NCBI GenBank assembly: GCA_030018555.1
Contig: JASEHY010000016.1
Coordinates: 1-14,280 of the forward strand
Direction of reading: 5' to 3'
Source of the DNA: Planctomycetota bacterium
GTDB lineage: Bacteria > Planctomycetota > MHYJ01 > JACQXL01
DNA: 14,280 nucleotides
Under the pieces are notes generated by a model. That model saw nothing but the letters and a program-made list of their open reading frames with translations, was not told where the DNA came from and ran no database searches. Made by a program: the position numbers and the translations under genes. This document shows, piece after piece, positions 6,116 to 12,780 of the stretch; positions within the stretch are counted from its first letter, which is position 1, and each line of letters begins with the position of its first letter.

Positions 6116-8140
6116 CTATATCAATATTTCCGCTATATCTCTTACCTTGAGATTATCAGCAAGTTCCTTCTCTTTGACACCATCTTCAAGCATAGTAAGA
6201 CAATACGGACAGGCGGTTACGACTATACCATCTTTAATAGTATTATATGCTTCCTGGATGCGGTTCTGGTTAATTCTGGTGCCTCTTTTTTCTTCCATCC
6301 ACATTCTACCGCCTCCAGCACCACAACAGAAACTGTTTTTGTAATTGCGAGGCATCTCTCTGAATTTTACGTCTGATAAAGACCGTAAGACCTTTCGCGG
6401 AGCATTATAAATATTGTTATACCTCCCTAAATAGCAGGAGTCATGATAGGTGACCGATTGCGGATTGTCCCGCCTGGGCGGGACGGATTGCGGAATGGAT
6501 AATTTGCCTGACCGAATTAATTCCCACAGAAATTCGGTATGGTGAATAACTGAAAATTCTGTTCCCATCTGATGATATTCGTTTTTGAGGGTACTATAGC
6601 AATGGGGACAGGATGAAAGGATTTTAGTAAAATTATATTTTTTGAGGGTGTTAATATTTTCATTAGCAAGTTGCTGATATAGATACTCGTTCCCGATGCG
6701 TCTTGCGGGGTCGCCACAACATCGTTCAGCATTGCCCATTATAGCAAAATCAATTCCTGTTTTGTGGAGTATTTTAACGAGATGGCGGGCGACTTTAGTA
6801 TTGCGTTCATCAGTAGTACCTGCACAACCCACCCAGAGTAGAACATCCGTTTTTTCACCTTCATTTAGTATCCTTACATCCATATCCTTACACCACTCTG
6901 TCCGCTTATCCCAACTCACAGGCCAGGGGTTATTATTTGTCTCCATATTCTTGAACATTGTCTTGACCTCTGAAGGGAAGTTGCTTTCAGCAAGGACAAG
7001 ATAGCGTCTGAACTCTATTATTTTAGAAGGATGCTCAATAAAGACAGGACAGTTTGAGCGACAAAAGAGACAGGTGGTGCAGTCCCATATTTCATCATAA
7101 GAAACTGTATCAGGGAAAAGATTGGATGGTGGCTTAGCCCCCCCCTTCTTTTTATATTGAGAGAAAAGATGTTTCTTAAGGTTTTGAATCAGTTGCCTGG
7201 GCTGGAGAGGCTTATTACTCAAGTTTGCCGGACAACCGGTATCGCATCGTCCGCAACGGGTGCAGGCATCTAAATCAAGAAGGTCTTTCCATGTAAAGTC
7301 TGTTATTTTAGCAATCCCAAATTCTTCTGCTGTTTCTAAATCAAGATTTGTTAGTGTGCCGGGATGGGTGAGCGAACTGAAGAATATGTTCAGGGGTGCG
7401 GTAAATATATGCATCAATTTAGACCATGGAATATAAGCAATGAAAATCATAGCCAGAATAAGATGCAATAACCAGAAGAGCGGATAAATAGAAATGATAA
7501 ATGCTTCTTTGAAGCCGGTTGAGATGATTAAGTTTCCAACTATTAAGCCCACCGGGGAAAAGTAACGAATGGTTGATTGTGTCGGGATTTCCGTTGCCGC
7601 CATTCTGATGCCTTCTAAAATAAAACCCGTGATGACTATACATCCTAAAAGTAGAATAACGAGTAAATCGTCCAGTTGAGTGTTTTTTAATTCAGATGGT
7701 TTAATAACATAGCGTTTTATAAAAGCGAGGAGTAACCCGAGCAGGATAGCTGCGCCTGCTACATCCAGCGCAAGTGAAAAGTATTTGTAGAAGGTGCCCT
7801 TGAGTATAAGTAGCCCAAAATCTGCCTGAATCAATACGAGTGTCGTGCCGATAAAGAGGATAATGAAACCGTACAAAATACCACTGTGTAGCAGACCCTG
7901 ATAGGGTTGCTCTAATATTCTTCGCTGAAATAAGCCGTAGTAAATAAGATTAGTAATCCTTGTGATAATGAAAGAAAAAGAAAATCGGCTATCTTTTTTA
8001 CCCATGCGAATCAGACGAATATGTTTGAATGCGCCGTAAAGGAAGATTGCCGTAGCGATAATAAATAAACTGTAGAGTATAACGATGAAGAGTTGAGGTG
8101 GGAGTAGGTTCCAGTAGATTTCTCTTCCTTGTAGATTCAT
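6116..8140 (-). CDS. Membrane-bound Fe-S oxidoreductase (ETF:menaquinone oxidoreductase type, HdrD/NarI-like fusion)
   Basis: Numbering is from the ATG at 8138-8140 (674 aa). Residues about 12-250 form a multi-helix membrane domain like nitrate reductase gamma, with candidate haem-ligand histidines H85 (LLHSGILYGF), H226 (WLLHLILAM) and H244 (KLMHIF). Two 4Fe-4S clusters follow: CTRCGRCDTGCP (from 293) and CTTCLFCRSNCP (from 354). Two CCG domains typical of HdrB/D complete it: GC at 438-439 with CCGDPARRIGNE (474 on) and CPHC (511); C569 with CCGAGGGRMW (605 on) and CPYC (644). This matches enzymes passing electrons between ETF and menaquinone in acyl-CoA metabolism. No etfAB lies nearby. A 30-bp palindromic insertion adds residues in the CCG linker (about 550-563). 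A start at 8170 would add ten residues encoded by repeat DNA. Confidence 0.88.
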   Translation of the reverse strand: MNLQGREIYWNLLPPQLFIVILYSLFIIATAIFLYGAFKHIRLIRMGKKDSRFSFSFIITRITNLIYYGLFQRRILEQPYQGLLHSGILYGFIILFIGTTLVLIQADFGLLILKGTFYKYFSLALDVAGAAILLGLLLAFIKRYVIKPSELKNTQLDDLLVILLLGCIVITGFILEGIRMAATEIPTQSTIRYFSPVGLIVGNLIISTGFKEAFIISIYPLFWLLHLILAMIFIAYIPWSKLMHIFTAPLNIFFSSLTHPGTLTNLDLETAEEFGIAKITDFTWKDLLDLDACTRCGRCDTGCPANLSNKPLQPRQLIQNLKKHLFSQYKKKGGAKPPSNLFPDTVSYDEIWDCTTCLFCRSNCPVFIEHPSKIIEFRRYLVLAESNFPSEVKTMFKNMETNNNPWPVSWDKRTEWCKDMDVRILNEGEKTDVLLWVGCAGTTDERNTKVARHLVKILHKTGIDFAIMGNAERCCGDPARRIGNEYLYQQLANENINTLKKYNFTKILSSCPHCYSTLKNEYHQMGTEFSVIHHTEFLWELIRSGKLSIPQSVPPRRDNPQSVTYHDSCYLGRYNNIYNAPRKVLRSLSDVKFREMPRNYKNSFCCGAGGGRMWMEEKRGTRINQNRIQEAYNTIKDGIVVTACPYCLTMLEDGVKEKELADNLKVRDIAEILI
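6456..6494. repeat. Small palindromic insertion with 9-bp flanking duplication inside a CDS
   Basis: GATTGCGGA occurs at 6456-6464 and 6486-6494. Between them GTCCCGCC (6467-6474) pairs perfectly with GGCGGGAC (6477-6484). Core plus one duplicate is 30 bp, so the host gene keeps its frame and gains ten residues (PQSV...PQSV in the protein). Confidence 0.7.
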
Positions 8141-8143
8141 AAA

Positions 8144-8226
8144 GAGCGTAGAGCATAGAGCATAGGACATAGAGCACCCGATAAATATCGGAACGCTATA
8201 CGCTCTATGCTCTATGCTCTATGCTC
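8144..8226. repeat. 83-bp inverted repeat built of AGAGCAT units
   Basis: Arms 8144-8175 and 8195-8226 are inverted copies matching at 27 of 32 positions. Each is made of tandem AGAGCAT-type heptamers. The loop contains a perfect CCGATA/TATCGG hairpin (8178-8191). It fills the gspM to oxidoreductase gap: the gspM stop TGA (8225-8227) overlaps its edge, and an alternative oxidoreductase start (8170) lies within it. It could form a strong transcript hairpin between the genes. Confidence 0.75.
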
Positions 8227-8743
8227 AATTAACAACTGTTTTAGAGATTTGTAGATATATTTTCAGTATTTCTGATTTTGGTGTCTTGGGCGATATATTC
8301 ATTTTCTCTATTTTAAGAAGAGAAGAAACCGTATTCAGGTTATACATAAAATTAATCACTTTTTTCATCTCTCCTTCTGCGTTTAGGTCTATAAGATATT
8401 TGTTTCCACCTTTTAAAAGAAGCGGTTTGTAGTCTGCATTCAACAACCCTGCCTGTGTGACTAAACTGTTCACTGTTTTCTGGAGTTCCTGGTCGGGGTT
8501 GCTTTCTTTTTCTAAGTATTTTCCGTATAATTCATATTCTTTAGTTATTATATTTTTATACGACAAGATGTTTTTATTATCTGTTAACTCGTTTTTTAGT
8601 TTTTCTATTTCAAAGCCCAGACTGTTTGTCTTCTGAAGCATTCCAGAAAAAATAAAACTCTCAACTAAAAAAATAGCGACAATTAATAAAGTAATATAGA
8701 GGAAAAAACGTTCCCTGTTAGATAGTTTTGATATAAATTTCAT
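8225..8743 (-). CDS. gspM: GspM/PilO-like pseudopilus platform protein
   Basis: GspM (PilO in type IV pilus systems) is a bitopic inner-membrane protein that pairs with GspL/PilN to anchor the secretion ATPase. The 172 residues show a short cytoplasmic N-terminus (MKFISKLSNRER), one membrane helix (about 13-33), a coiled-coil stretch (about 36-78) and a ferredoxin-like periplasmic domain (about 85-170, LLNADYKPLLLKG onward). Sequence conservation in this family is low; the call rests on architecture plus position directly after gspL (2-nt gap) in a gspG-I-J-K-L-M order. The stop codon is completed by the adjoining repeat, so the original C-terminus may have been slightly different. Confidence 0.78.
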   Translation of the reverse strand: MKFISKLSNRERFFLYITLLIVAIFLVESFIFSGMLQKTNSLGFEIEKLKNELTDNKNILSYKNIITKEYELYGKYLEKESNPDQELQKTVNSLVTQAGLLNADYKPLLLKGGNKYLIDLNAEGEMKKVINFMYNLNTVSSLLKIEKMNISPKTPKSEILKIYLQISKTVVN

Positions 8744-8745
8744 AT

Positions 8746-10188
8746 TTATTTCTCAAAGGCGCAGACTATTTTAAATTCAACCATTTCTCTCTCGATTCCT
8801 TTCACACGTTCACGACGCGATGTTACATCCGGTGGGTTCACGAGTTTGAAATATTCTGACCCTTCCAATCTTGTGCCAAAATTAATCGCATCGTCCTTTG
8901 TAAAGGCTATCCCATCCAGAGTCATTTTATTCTGGTCTTTCCGCTCCTTTGAATCATCAAAAACCATACTTGTTAGATAAATCTCAGGGGAAATATGTTT
9001 ATGCACTTCCAATAAGGCATCAAGGGCAAAATAACGCCGTGATAAAAGGGTTTTTACCTCTTTCAATTTCTGTCTGGTATTTTTTAAGTCGCTTGATTCT
9101 GCCGCATATTTCAAGTTTTCTTTGGTCAGAACATCAACGGTTTTGTTTCTCATCCATATTTTCTGGGCGAAAATAGAAATGAGTAATATCATAATAAAGA
9201 AGACAAGGGTTCCCATCCAGATAATATCTCTACTTTTTTCAGTAACCGCCTCTCGCAGTTTTGCTTCTTCCGGTGTTAAATCTATTTGTATCTTATTCTG
9301 TTTAATGACAGCAGAAGCGAGACTTAAAACCGATAGTCCTGAAGTGTTACCCTTGATATCTGCGGATAGAGGATGTGTTTTTATCCCCTCAAAGATATCC
9401 TCCATAGTTACTGATAGAGTATTTCTTTCGGGAATAGCACGAATAAATTCCTCCGCTTTAGAAGTGGCACCACAAGCGATAATCTTTGAGAGAGGTTCTA
9501 GTTGTTCTGTTTGATATGCTTCCAGAGAGTGATTGATTTCTTCTAAAAACTGCTGGAGAAATCGTTCTTTATCAAAGAGTAATTGCTCAATCCCGACCGG
9601 TATGTTTCGCAGAAAGATAGGTTTTTGTTCGCGAAGCACCAAGAAATCGGTGTTATCCGCGTCTAAGTGGAGAATCCCTGAAGTACCTAATGTTGAACGT
9701 TCTTTATACCACAAGGATAGTGTTTCCAGAGACAGAGTGGTCTTTTTTAGTCTCAAGCCGGCTCGTTCTATAATATCAAAATTACGTTTAATATTATCGC
9801 GGTTAACTATTATTAAAAACACTCTGGTATATCCTCCCTTGAAAACACCTATAGGAATGTAATCAATAACAATTTCATCCGCTGAATAGGGAGAATGGTG
9901 TCCCGCCTGAAGTTTTATTATCTGACGCATTTCAGCCGGGTCAGTAGAAGGCAACTCTATGTTTTTGGTAATGGTATAACGGGCTGGGATAGAATTAATT
10001 ACATCTACTGTTTTTATCTTATTTGATAGAAGATAATTGCGAATAAAATCAATTGTTCCCTCATCAGTTAGGACACGAATGTCTGTGGATGTCCAGTGGA
10101 GAATCTCATTTTTATTGTTGAAATGAACAATTTTGAGGTATTGTCCACCTATTTCTATACCGAGTAAGTTTTTTGATGGAAACAACAT
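8746..10188 (-). CDS. gspL: GspL-like protein, PilM-PilN fusion
   Basis: This subunit links the cytoplasmic secretion ATPase to the inner membrane. Residues 1 to about 295 are an actin-like PilM domain (LLGIEIGGQYLKIVHF at 8-23, NSIPARYTITKNIELPSTDP at 65-84, LHLDADNTDFLVL near 173-185, ACGATSKAEEF near 238-248). IQIDLTPEEAKLRE (300-313) is the PilN-type entry, followed by one membrane helix (323-340), a coiled coil (about 350-385) and a periplasmic PilN domain. So the 480-residue protein equals PilM plus PilN, the domain content of GspL. It begins 1 nt after gspK and ends 2 nt before gspM, so it is tightly coupled. The start follows a poor ribosome site. Confidence 0.87.
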   Translation of the reverse strand: MLFPSKNLLGIEIGGQYLKIVHFNNKNEILHWTSTDIRVLTDEGTIDFIRNYLLSNKIKTVDVINSIPARYTITKNIELPSTDPAEMRQIIKLQAGHHSPYSADEIVIDYIPIGVFKGGYTRVFLIIVNRDNIKRNFDIIERAGLRLKKTTLSLETLSLWYKERSTLGTSGILHLDADNTDFLVLREQKPIFLRNIPVGIEQLLFDKERFLQQFLEEINHSLEAYQTEQLEPLSKIIACGATSKAEEFIRAIPERNTLSVTMEDIFEGIKTHPLSADIKGNTSGLSVLSLASAVIKQNKIQIDLTPEEAKLREAVTEKSRDIIWMGTLVFFIMILLISIFAQKIWMRNKTVDVLTKENLKYAAESSDLKNTRQKLKEVKTLLSRRYFALDALLEVHKHISPEIYLTSMVFDDSKERKDQNKMTLDGIAFTKDDAINFGTRLEGSEYFKLVNPPDVTSRRERVKGIEREMVEFKIVCAFEK

Positions 10189-10189
10189 A

Positions 10190-11437
10190 TTATTCTCGCC
10201 AGTACCCTATTTTACCATTTCTATCTATGATACAAATAATTTTCCGACTATTTTTATTACCTGTCTCATCATTTATATCGGCAAGATAGCCGTGAGAGAT
10301 AACCTGAAAATAGTTTGATTTTATAGTAATAGCATTTGTGGCAATCAGGTTATTTATCTGCGAGACCTCTGAAGGAGAAAGAGACCCTTTTTTATTCAAG
10401 GTTGGGATAATAGTAGCAAGTTGAGTGAAAACCTCATCGTCTTCGGTTCCTTCTATTTCGTCAGAACCACTACGACAACTGATTATCTTTCCGATTAAAG
10501 TATCGCTTAAACCAAGAGCGTGTAAGACAGGATAGGATGCGGTATTAATATTTATCTTCCCGTCACCGAAGATAGTGATAAAATCTTTCACTTCCTGAAA
10601 TGACTGCGGAGTTACCCCTTTTACCAATATCAGTTCTTCTAATAAATCAAACTTACCATTCTTGCACTGATAAGAGTGAGGAAGACTCTGGTAATAGGTA
10701 TTTTCTGCTCCGCTTTCGCGTCGCTCATCGTCTTCATCCCGCCAGTCAATTATGCTATCCGCGACTTCTTTTGCCTGCGCCGGTGAAAATCCGCATCTTT
10801 CCTGAAAAAGTGATTGCAGGAATGTTGCTTTGGCTGAATTAATATTTATTTTCCGCTCTTCGTCAATGAGACCATAAAAAGTGGTGGTAATAACCTTACT
10901 GCCTTCAGAGGTGGACTCTTTCATAAAGTTGGAATAGTCATAGGAGACGGTAACAAAACCCTGTCCTACAGGAATTCTGTTAAACATCTCCGGTTTATTG
11001 CTCCATTCTTCCTTGAGAGCATCAAAAGTCTTTTGTTCTTTATCCTGGTCTAATTTTGCTATTGCTCTGTTGATACCGGCTCGTGCTATAAAATATAAGA
11101 TAGTCCGGTTACGATAATACTTGGCAAAACTTACTTGAGAGGAAGAAAGGATGCTTATACTAACCATTAAAATAGTCAAACTAGTTATTACCCAGAGAAC
11201 AAGCACCAGAACACCGCCAGAACTGGCAGTAATCCCGCTATTCATCGGGATAACTGGCTGTAATCCCGCTAAAGCGGGACGGTCTAACAGCCAGTAACAA
11301 GAATGCCAACATCTCCGCCAGAGGCGGATCTGTCCGCCAGAAACGGATCTGCCTTCGGCATGACCGTATGGGCACAGGGTTGCTTCTTGAGGACTGCTAC
11401 CGATAATATTCTTGGTTAGTCTATTTTTGCTTGTCAT
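10190..11437 (-). CDS. gspK: Type II secretion minor pseudopilin GspK, with repeat-expanded N-terminus
   Basis: GspK caps the pseudopilus tip with GspI and GspJ. The hydrophobic pilin helix begins at SGGVLVLVLWVITS (about residues 73-86). The large globular domain carries family features: FYGLIDEERKININSA, SIIDWRDEDDE, GAENTYYQSLPH and GDGKININTAS. Start ATG 11437 overlaps the gspJ stop by 17 nt. MTSKNRLTKNIIGSS looks like the original type III leader. Between it and the helix lie about 57 residues encoded by hairpin repeats (11221-11390), including the 69-bp block shared with gspI. If translation starts at 11437, the leader is far longer than a normal prepilin leader. An internal ATG at 11245 would give a ten-residue leader (MNSGITASSG) without positive charge. 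Either processing is altered or an internal start is used. Confidence 0.87.
   Translation of the reverse strand: MTSKNRLTKNIIGSSPQEATLCPYGHAEGRSVSGGQIRLWRRCWHSCYWLLDRPALAGLQPVIPMNSGITASSGGVLVLVLWVITSLTILMVSISILSSSQVSFAKYYRNRTILYFIARAGINRAIAKLDQDKEQKTFDALKEEWSNKPEMFNRIPVGQGFVTVSYDYSNFMKESTSEGSKVITTTFYGLIDEERKININSAKATFLQSLFQERCGFSPAQAKEVADSIIDWRDEDDERRESGAENTYYQSLPHSYQCKNGKFDLLEELILVKGVTPQSFQEVKDFITIFGDGKININTASYPVLHALGLSDTLIGKIISCRSGSDEIEGTEDDEVFTQLATIIPTLNKKGSLSPSEVSQINNLIATNAITIKSNYFQVISHGYLADINDETGNKNSRKIICIIDRNGKIGYWRE
11229..11297. repeat. 69-bp repeat block, copy in gspK
   Basis: This block matches 12671-12739 at 67 of 69 positions (differences at 11238/12680 and 11286/12728). It holds a TCCCGC/GCGGGA hairpin inside ACTGGCTGT/ACAGCCAGT arms, and a second CCCG...CGGG hairpin. 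It is translated in the same frame in both genes, reading DRPALAGLQPVIPMN. Confidence 0.85.
11314..11360. repeat. Two short hairpins in the gspK 5' region
   Basis: TCCGCC (11314-11319) pairs with GGCGGA (11323-11328) around AGA, and TGCC (11350-11353) pairs with GGCA (11357-11360) around TTC. They continue the repeat cluster that separates the gspK leader from its pilin helix. Confidence 0.55.
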
Positions 11438-12080
11438 ACTTTGCTCGGCTTACAGGAATGAATACTGTCCGAGAAAGAGATTTCTTCATCGTCTTTAATT
11501 TTAATTCTATTTTTATTGCATAAGGCGCTATTGTTGTTGAGATAGGGTTTGTAAAATCCAGGTCTTCGGTTTTGGCTGTCGCACAGGAAAAAGTTATTTT
11601 CTCCACATCTTCAAGAATTGTTCTAGGGGTTGACTTTTTCATAGCATCTGATTCTCTTTTCAATTCATCTAAATTTGGATAAGCATATATTTCCTCCATA
11701 CGAGTTATTTTCTCATTGGTTTTATCATATTCGTAGGTGAATCTTGCGATAAGAGGAAGTGGACAGTCTGATTGTTCCGCTTCTGATTCTTTATCATCTG
11801 AAACTGTTTTATCCCAGCCATATTTCAAGACAACATTGGGAAAAGAAATCTTTTCTTCTTCTACAGAGAATCCGATTGGAGCGAAGGGACGGCTATTTTT
11901 AATCTCACGGGTAATCCTTTCAATAAACATAATCGCCTTGTCCTGATTAGATGCCTCCTGTCCTTTTTTCCAGACAAGAATTCCCTGGCTATAAGAATGG
12001 TATATAGCCAGAGAAACTACAGCAACTAAAACACTTGCGAGTATTACTTCTATCAGAGTAAACCCTTTTATTGAACGCAT
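11421..12080 (-). CDS. gspJ: Type II secretion minor pseudopilin GspJ
   Basis: GspJ is one of the tip pseudopilins of the type II secretion system. The N-terminus MRSIKG|FTLIEVILASVLVA is a textbook prepilin: a six-residue basic leader, cleavage after G6, F at +1 and E at +5, then a hydrophobic helix of about 20 residues. The remainder (to 219) is a globular domain with the expected GspJ-like beginning (YHSYSQGILVWKKGQE, then IMFIERITREIKNSRPF). Its leader is intact, unlike those of its neighbours gspI and gspK. It overlaps gspK by 17 nt, but is separated from gspI by 166 nt filled mostly by repeats. Minor pseudopilins are distinguished mainly by order and length, so J is inferred from size and position. 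Confidence 0.88.
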   Translation of the reverse strand: MRSIKGFTLIEVILASVLVAVVSLAIYHSYSQGILVWKKGQEASNQDKAIMFIERITREIKNSRPFAPIGFSVEEEKISFPNVVLKYGWDKTVSDDKESEAEQSDCPLPLIARFTYEYDKTNEKITRMEEIYAYPNLDELKRESDAMKKSTPRTILEDVEKITFSCATAKTEDLDFTNPISTTIAPYAIKIELKLKTMKKSLSRTVFIPVSRAKYDKQK

Positions 12081-12111
12081 ATTTTATTGTATGGGATTTC
12101 AAAGCCAGTTT

Positions 12112-12183
12112 CCTCTCACCTCGTGGGAGAGGATTAAGGTGAGGGGGGACACCCTCACCCTACCCTCTCCCATCAAGGGAGAG
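12112..12183. repeat. Three-hairpin CTCTCC-type repeat between gspI and gspJ
   Basis: CCTCTC/GAGAGG (12112-12132), GGTGAGGG/CCCTCACC (12138-12159) and CTCTCCC/GGGAGAG (12165-12183) follow one another. Palindromes of this 'CCCTCACCCT..CTCTCCC' type are widespread in environmental bacteria. After it, 12228-12244 (ATCCGTGTAATCTGTGGC) resembles another dispersed motif, echoed by GCCACAGATT at 464-473. Confidence 0.65.
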
Positions 12184-12246
12184 AGTAATTTATCAGAGTA
12201 TCGAGCCAGAGATTAAAATGGATAAAATCCGTGTAATCTGTGGCTT

Positions 12247-12780
12247 TTATTGAGGGTTCCAGAGGTGTGTTGTTAATGAGAATCCACCCTTTCTTCTTCC
12301 TTGTTCCCACACACTATTCAGGATCACTTCCTTTAATTTGGGATAATCTTCTATGTCATTCTGTTCAATCTGCCAGGAAAAATGGCGGATATCTTCAGAA
12401 ACCTCACCTGAATTCGTAGGTATCTCAAACTCTTCTGCATATTCTAACTGGTCAGAGACAAGTAATGCTATACAGACATAATTTTCTGCTCTTAATTGAG
12501 CGTCAAAACAACTGATAAACGCCTGAAAAATGGCGACAATACAGATGGCAAGAATAGAAACTGCGAGAATGACTTCCAGAAGTGTCAACCCCGTTAGAAG
12601 TCCGTCCCGCTGGGACGGCATTCCGATCCCGACTGGTCGGGACGGAATTACTTCTAATGGGGTCAGGCCGGTAATCCCGATATTCATCGGGATAACTGGC
12701 TGTAATCCCGCTAAAGCGGGACGGTCTGACAGCCAGTAAGCAGAGCCGTTACTCTTGTTTCTTCCAGTTAGTAATATCAT
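12247..12780 (-). CDS. gspI: Type II secretion minor pseudopilin GspI, leader split by repeats
   Basis: GspI is the core minor pseudopilin that binds GspJ and GspK at the pseudopilus tip. Its pilin motif LTLLEVILAVSILAICIVAI is clear, with E at +5 and a C-terminal domain of typical GspI length. Upstream the frame stays open through two repeat elements. The chosen ATG 12780 gives MILLTGRNKSNG, a convincing original leader overlapping the gspG 3' end. It is followed by 52 repeat-encoded residues (156 bp, in frame) before LTLLEV. If translation begins there, peptidase recognition should be abnormal. An alternative ATG at 12621, inside the repeat, gives MPSQRDGLLTG|LTLLEV, a usable-looking 11-residue leader and a normal 124-residue protein. 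The sequence alone cannot decide. gspH is missing between gspG and gspI. Confidence 0.82.
   Translation of the reverse strand: MILLTGRNKSNGSAYWLSDRPALAGLQPVIPMNIGITGLTPLEVIPSRPVGIGMPSQRDGLLTGLTLLEVILAVSILAICIVAIFQAFISCFDAQLRAENYVCIALLVSDQLEYAEEFEIPTNSGEVSEDIRHFSWQIEQNDIEDYPKLKEVILNSVWEQGRRKGGFSLTTHLWNPQ
12588..12663. repeat. 76-bp MITE-like element with the same 14-bp ends
   Basis: ACCCCGTTAGAAGT (12588-12601) and ACTTCTAATGGGGT (12650-12663) are inverted repeats matching at 13 of 14 bases, the same family as 3764-3899. Two perfect hairpins lie inside: CCGTCCC/GGGACGG (12602-12618) and TCCCGAC/GTCGGGA (12627-12642). It sits immediately before the codons of the gspI pilin motif. Confidence 0.78.
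12671..12739. repeat. 69-bp repeat block, copy between gspG and gspI
   Basis: This is the twin of 11229-11297 (67 of 69 identical). It holds the hairpins ATCCCGA/TCGGGAT (12674-12693) and TCCCGC/GCGGGA (12706-12721), the latter within ACTGGCTGT/ACAGCCAGT arms (12695-12703, 12729-12737). Confidence 0.85.

Noticed and set aside
5886..6344. Plus-strand frame of 152 codons across the GC-rich patch
   Set aside because: It starts in repeat DNA and continues antisense to the Fe-S oxidoreductase; no domain is visible.
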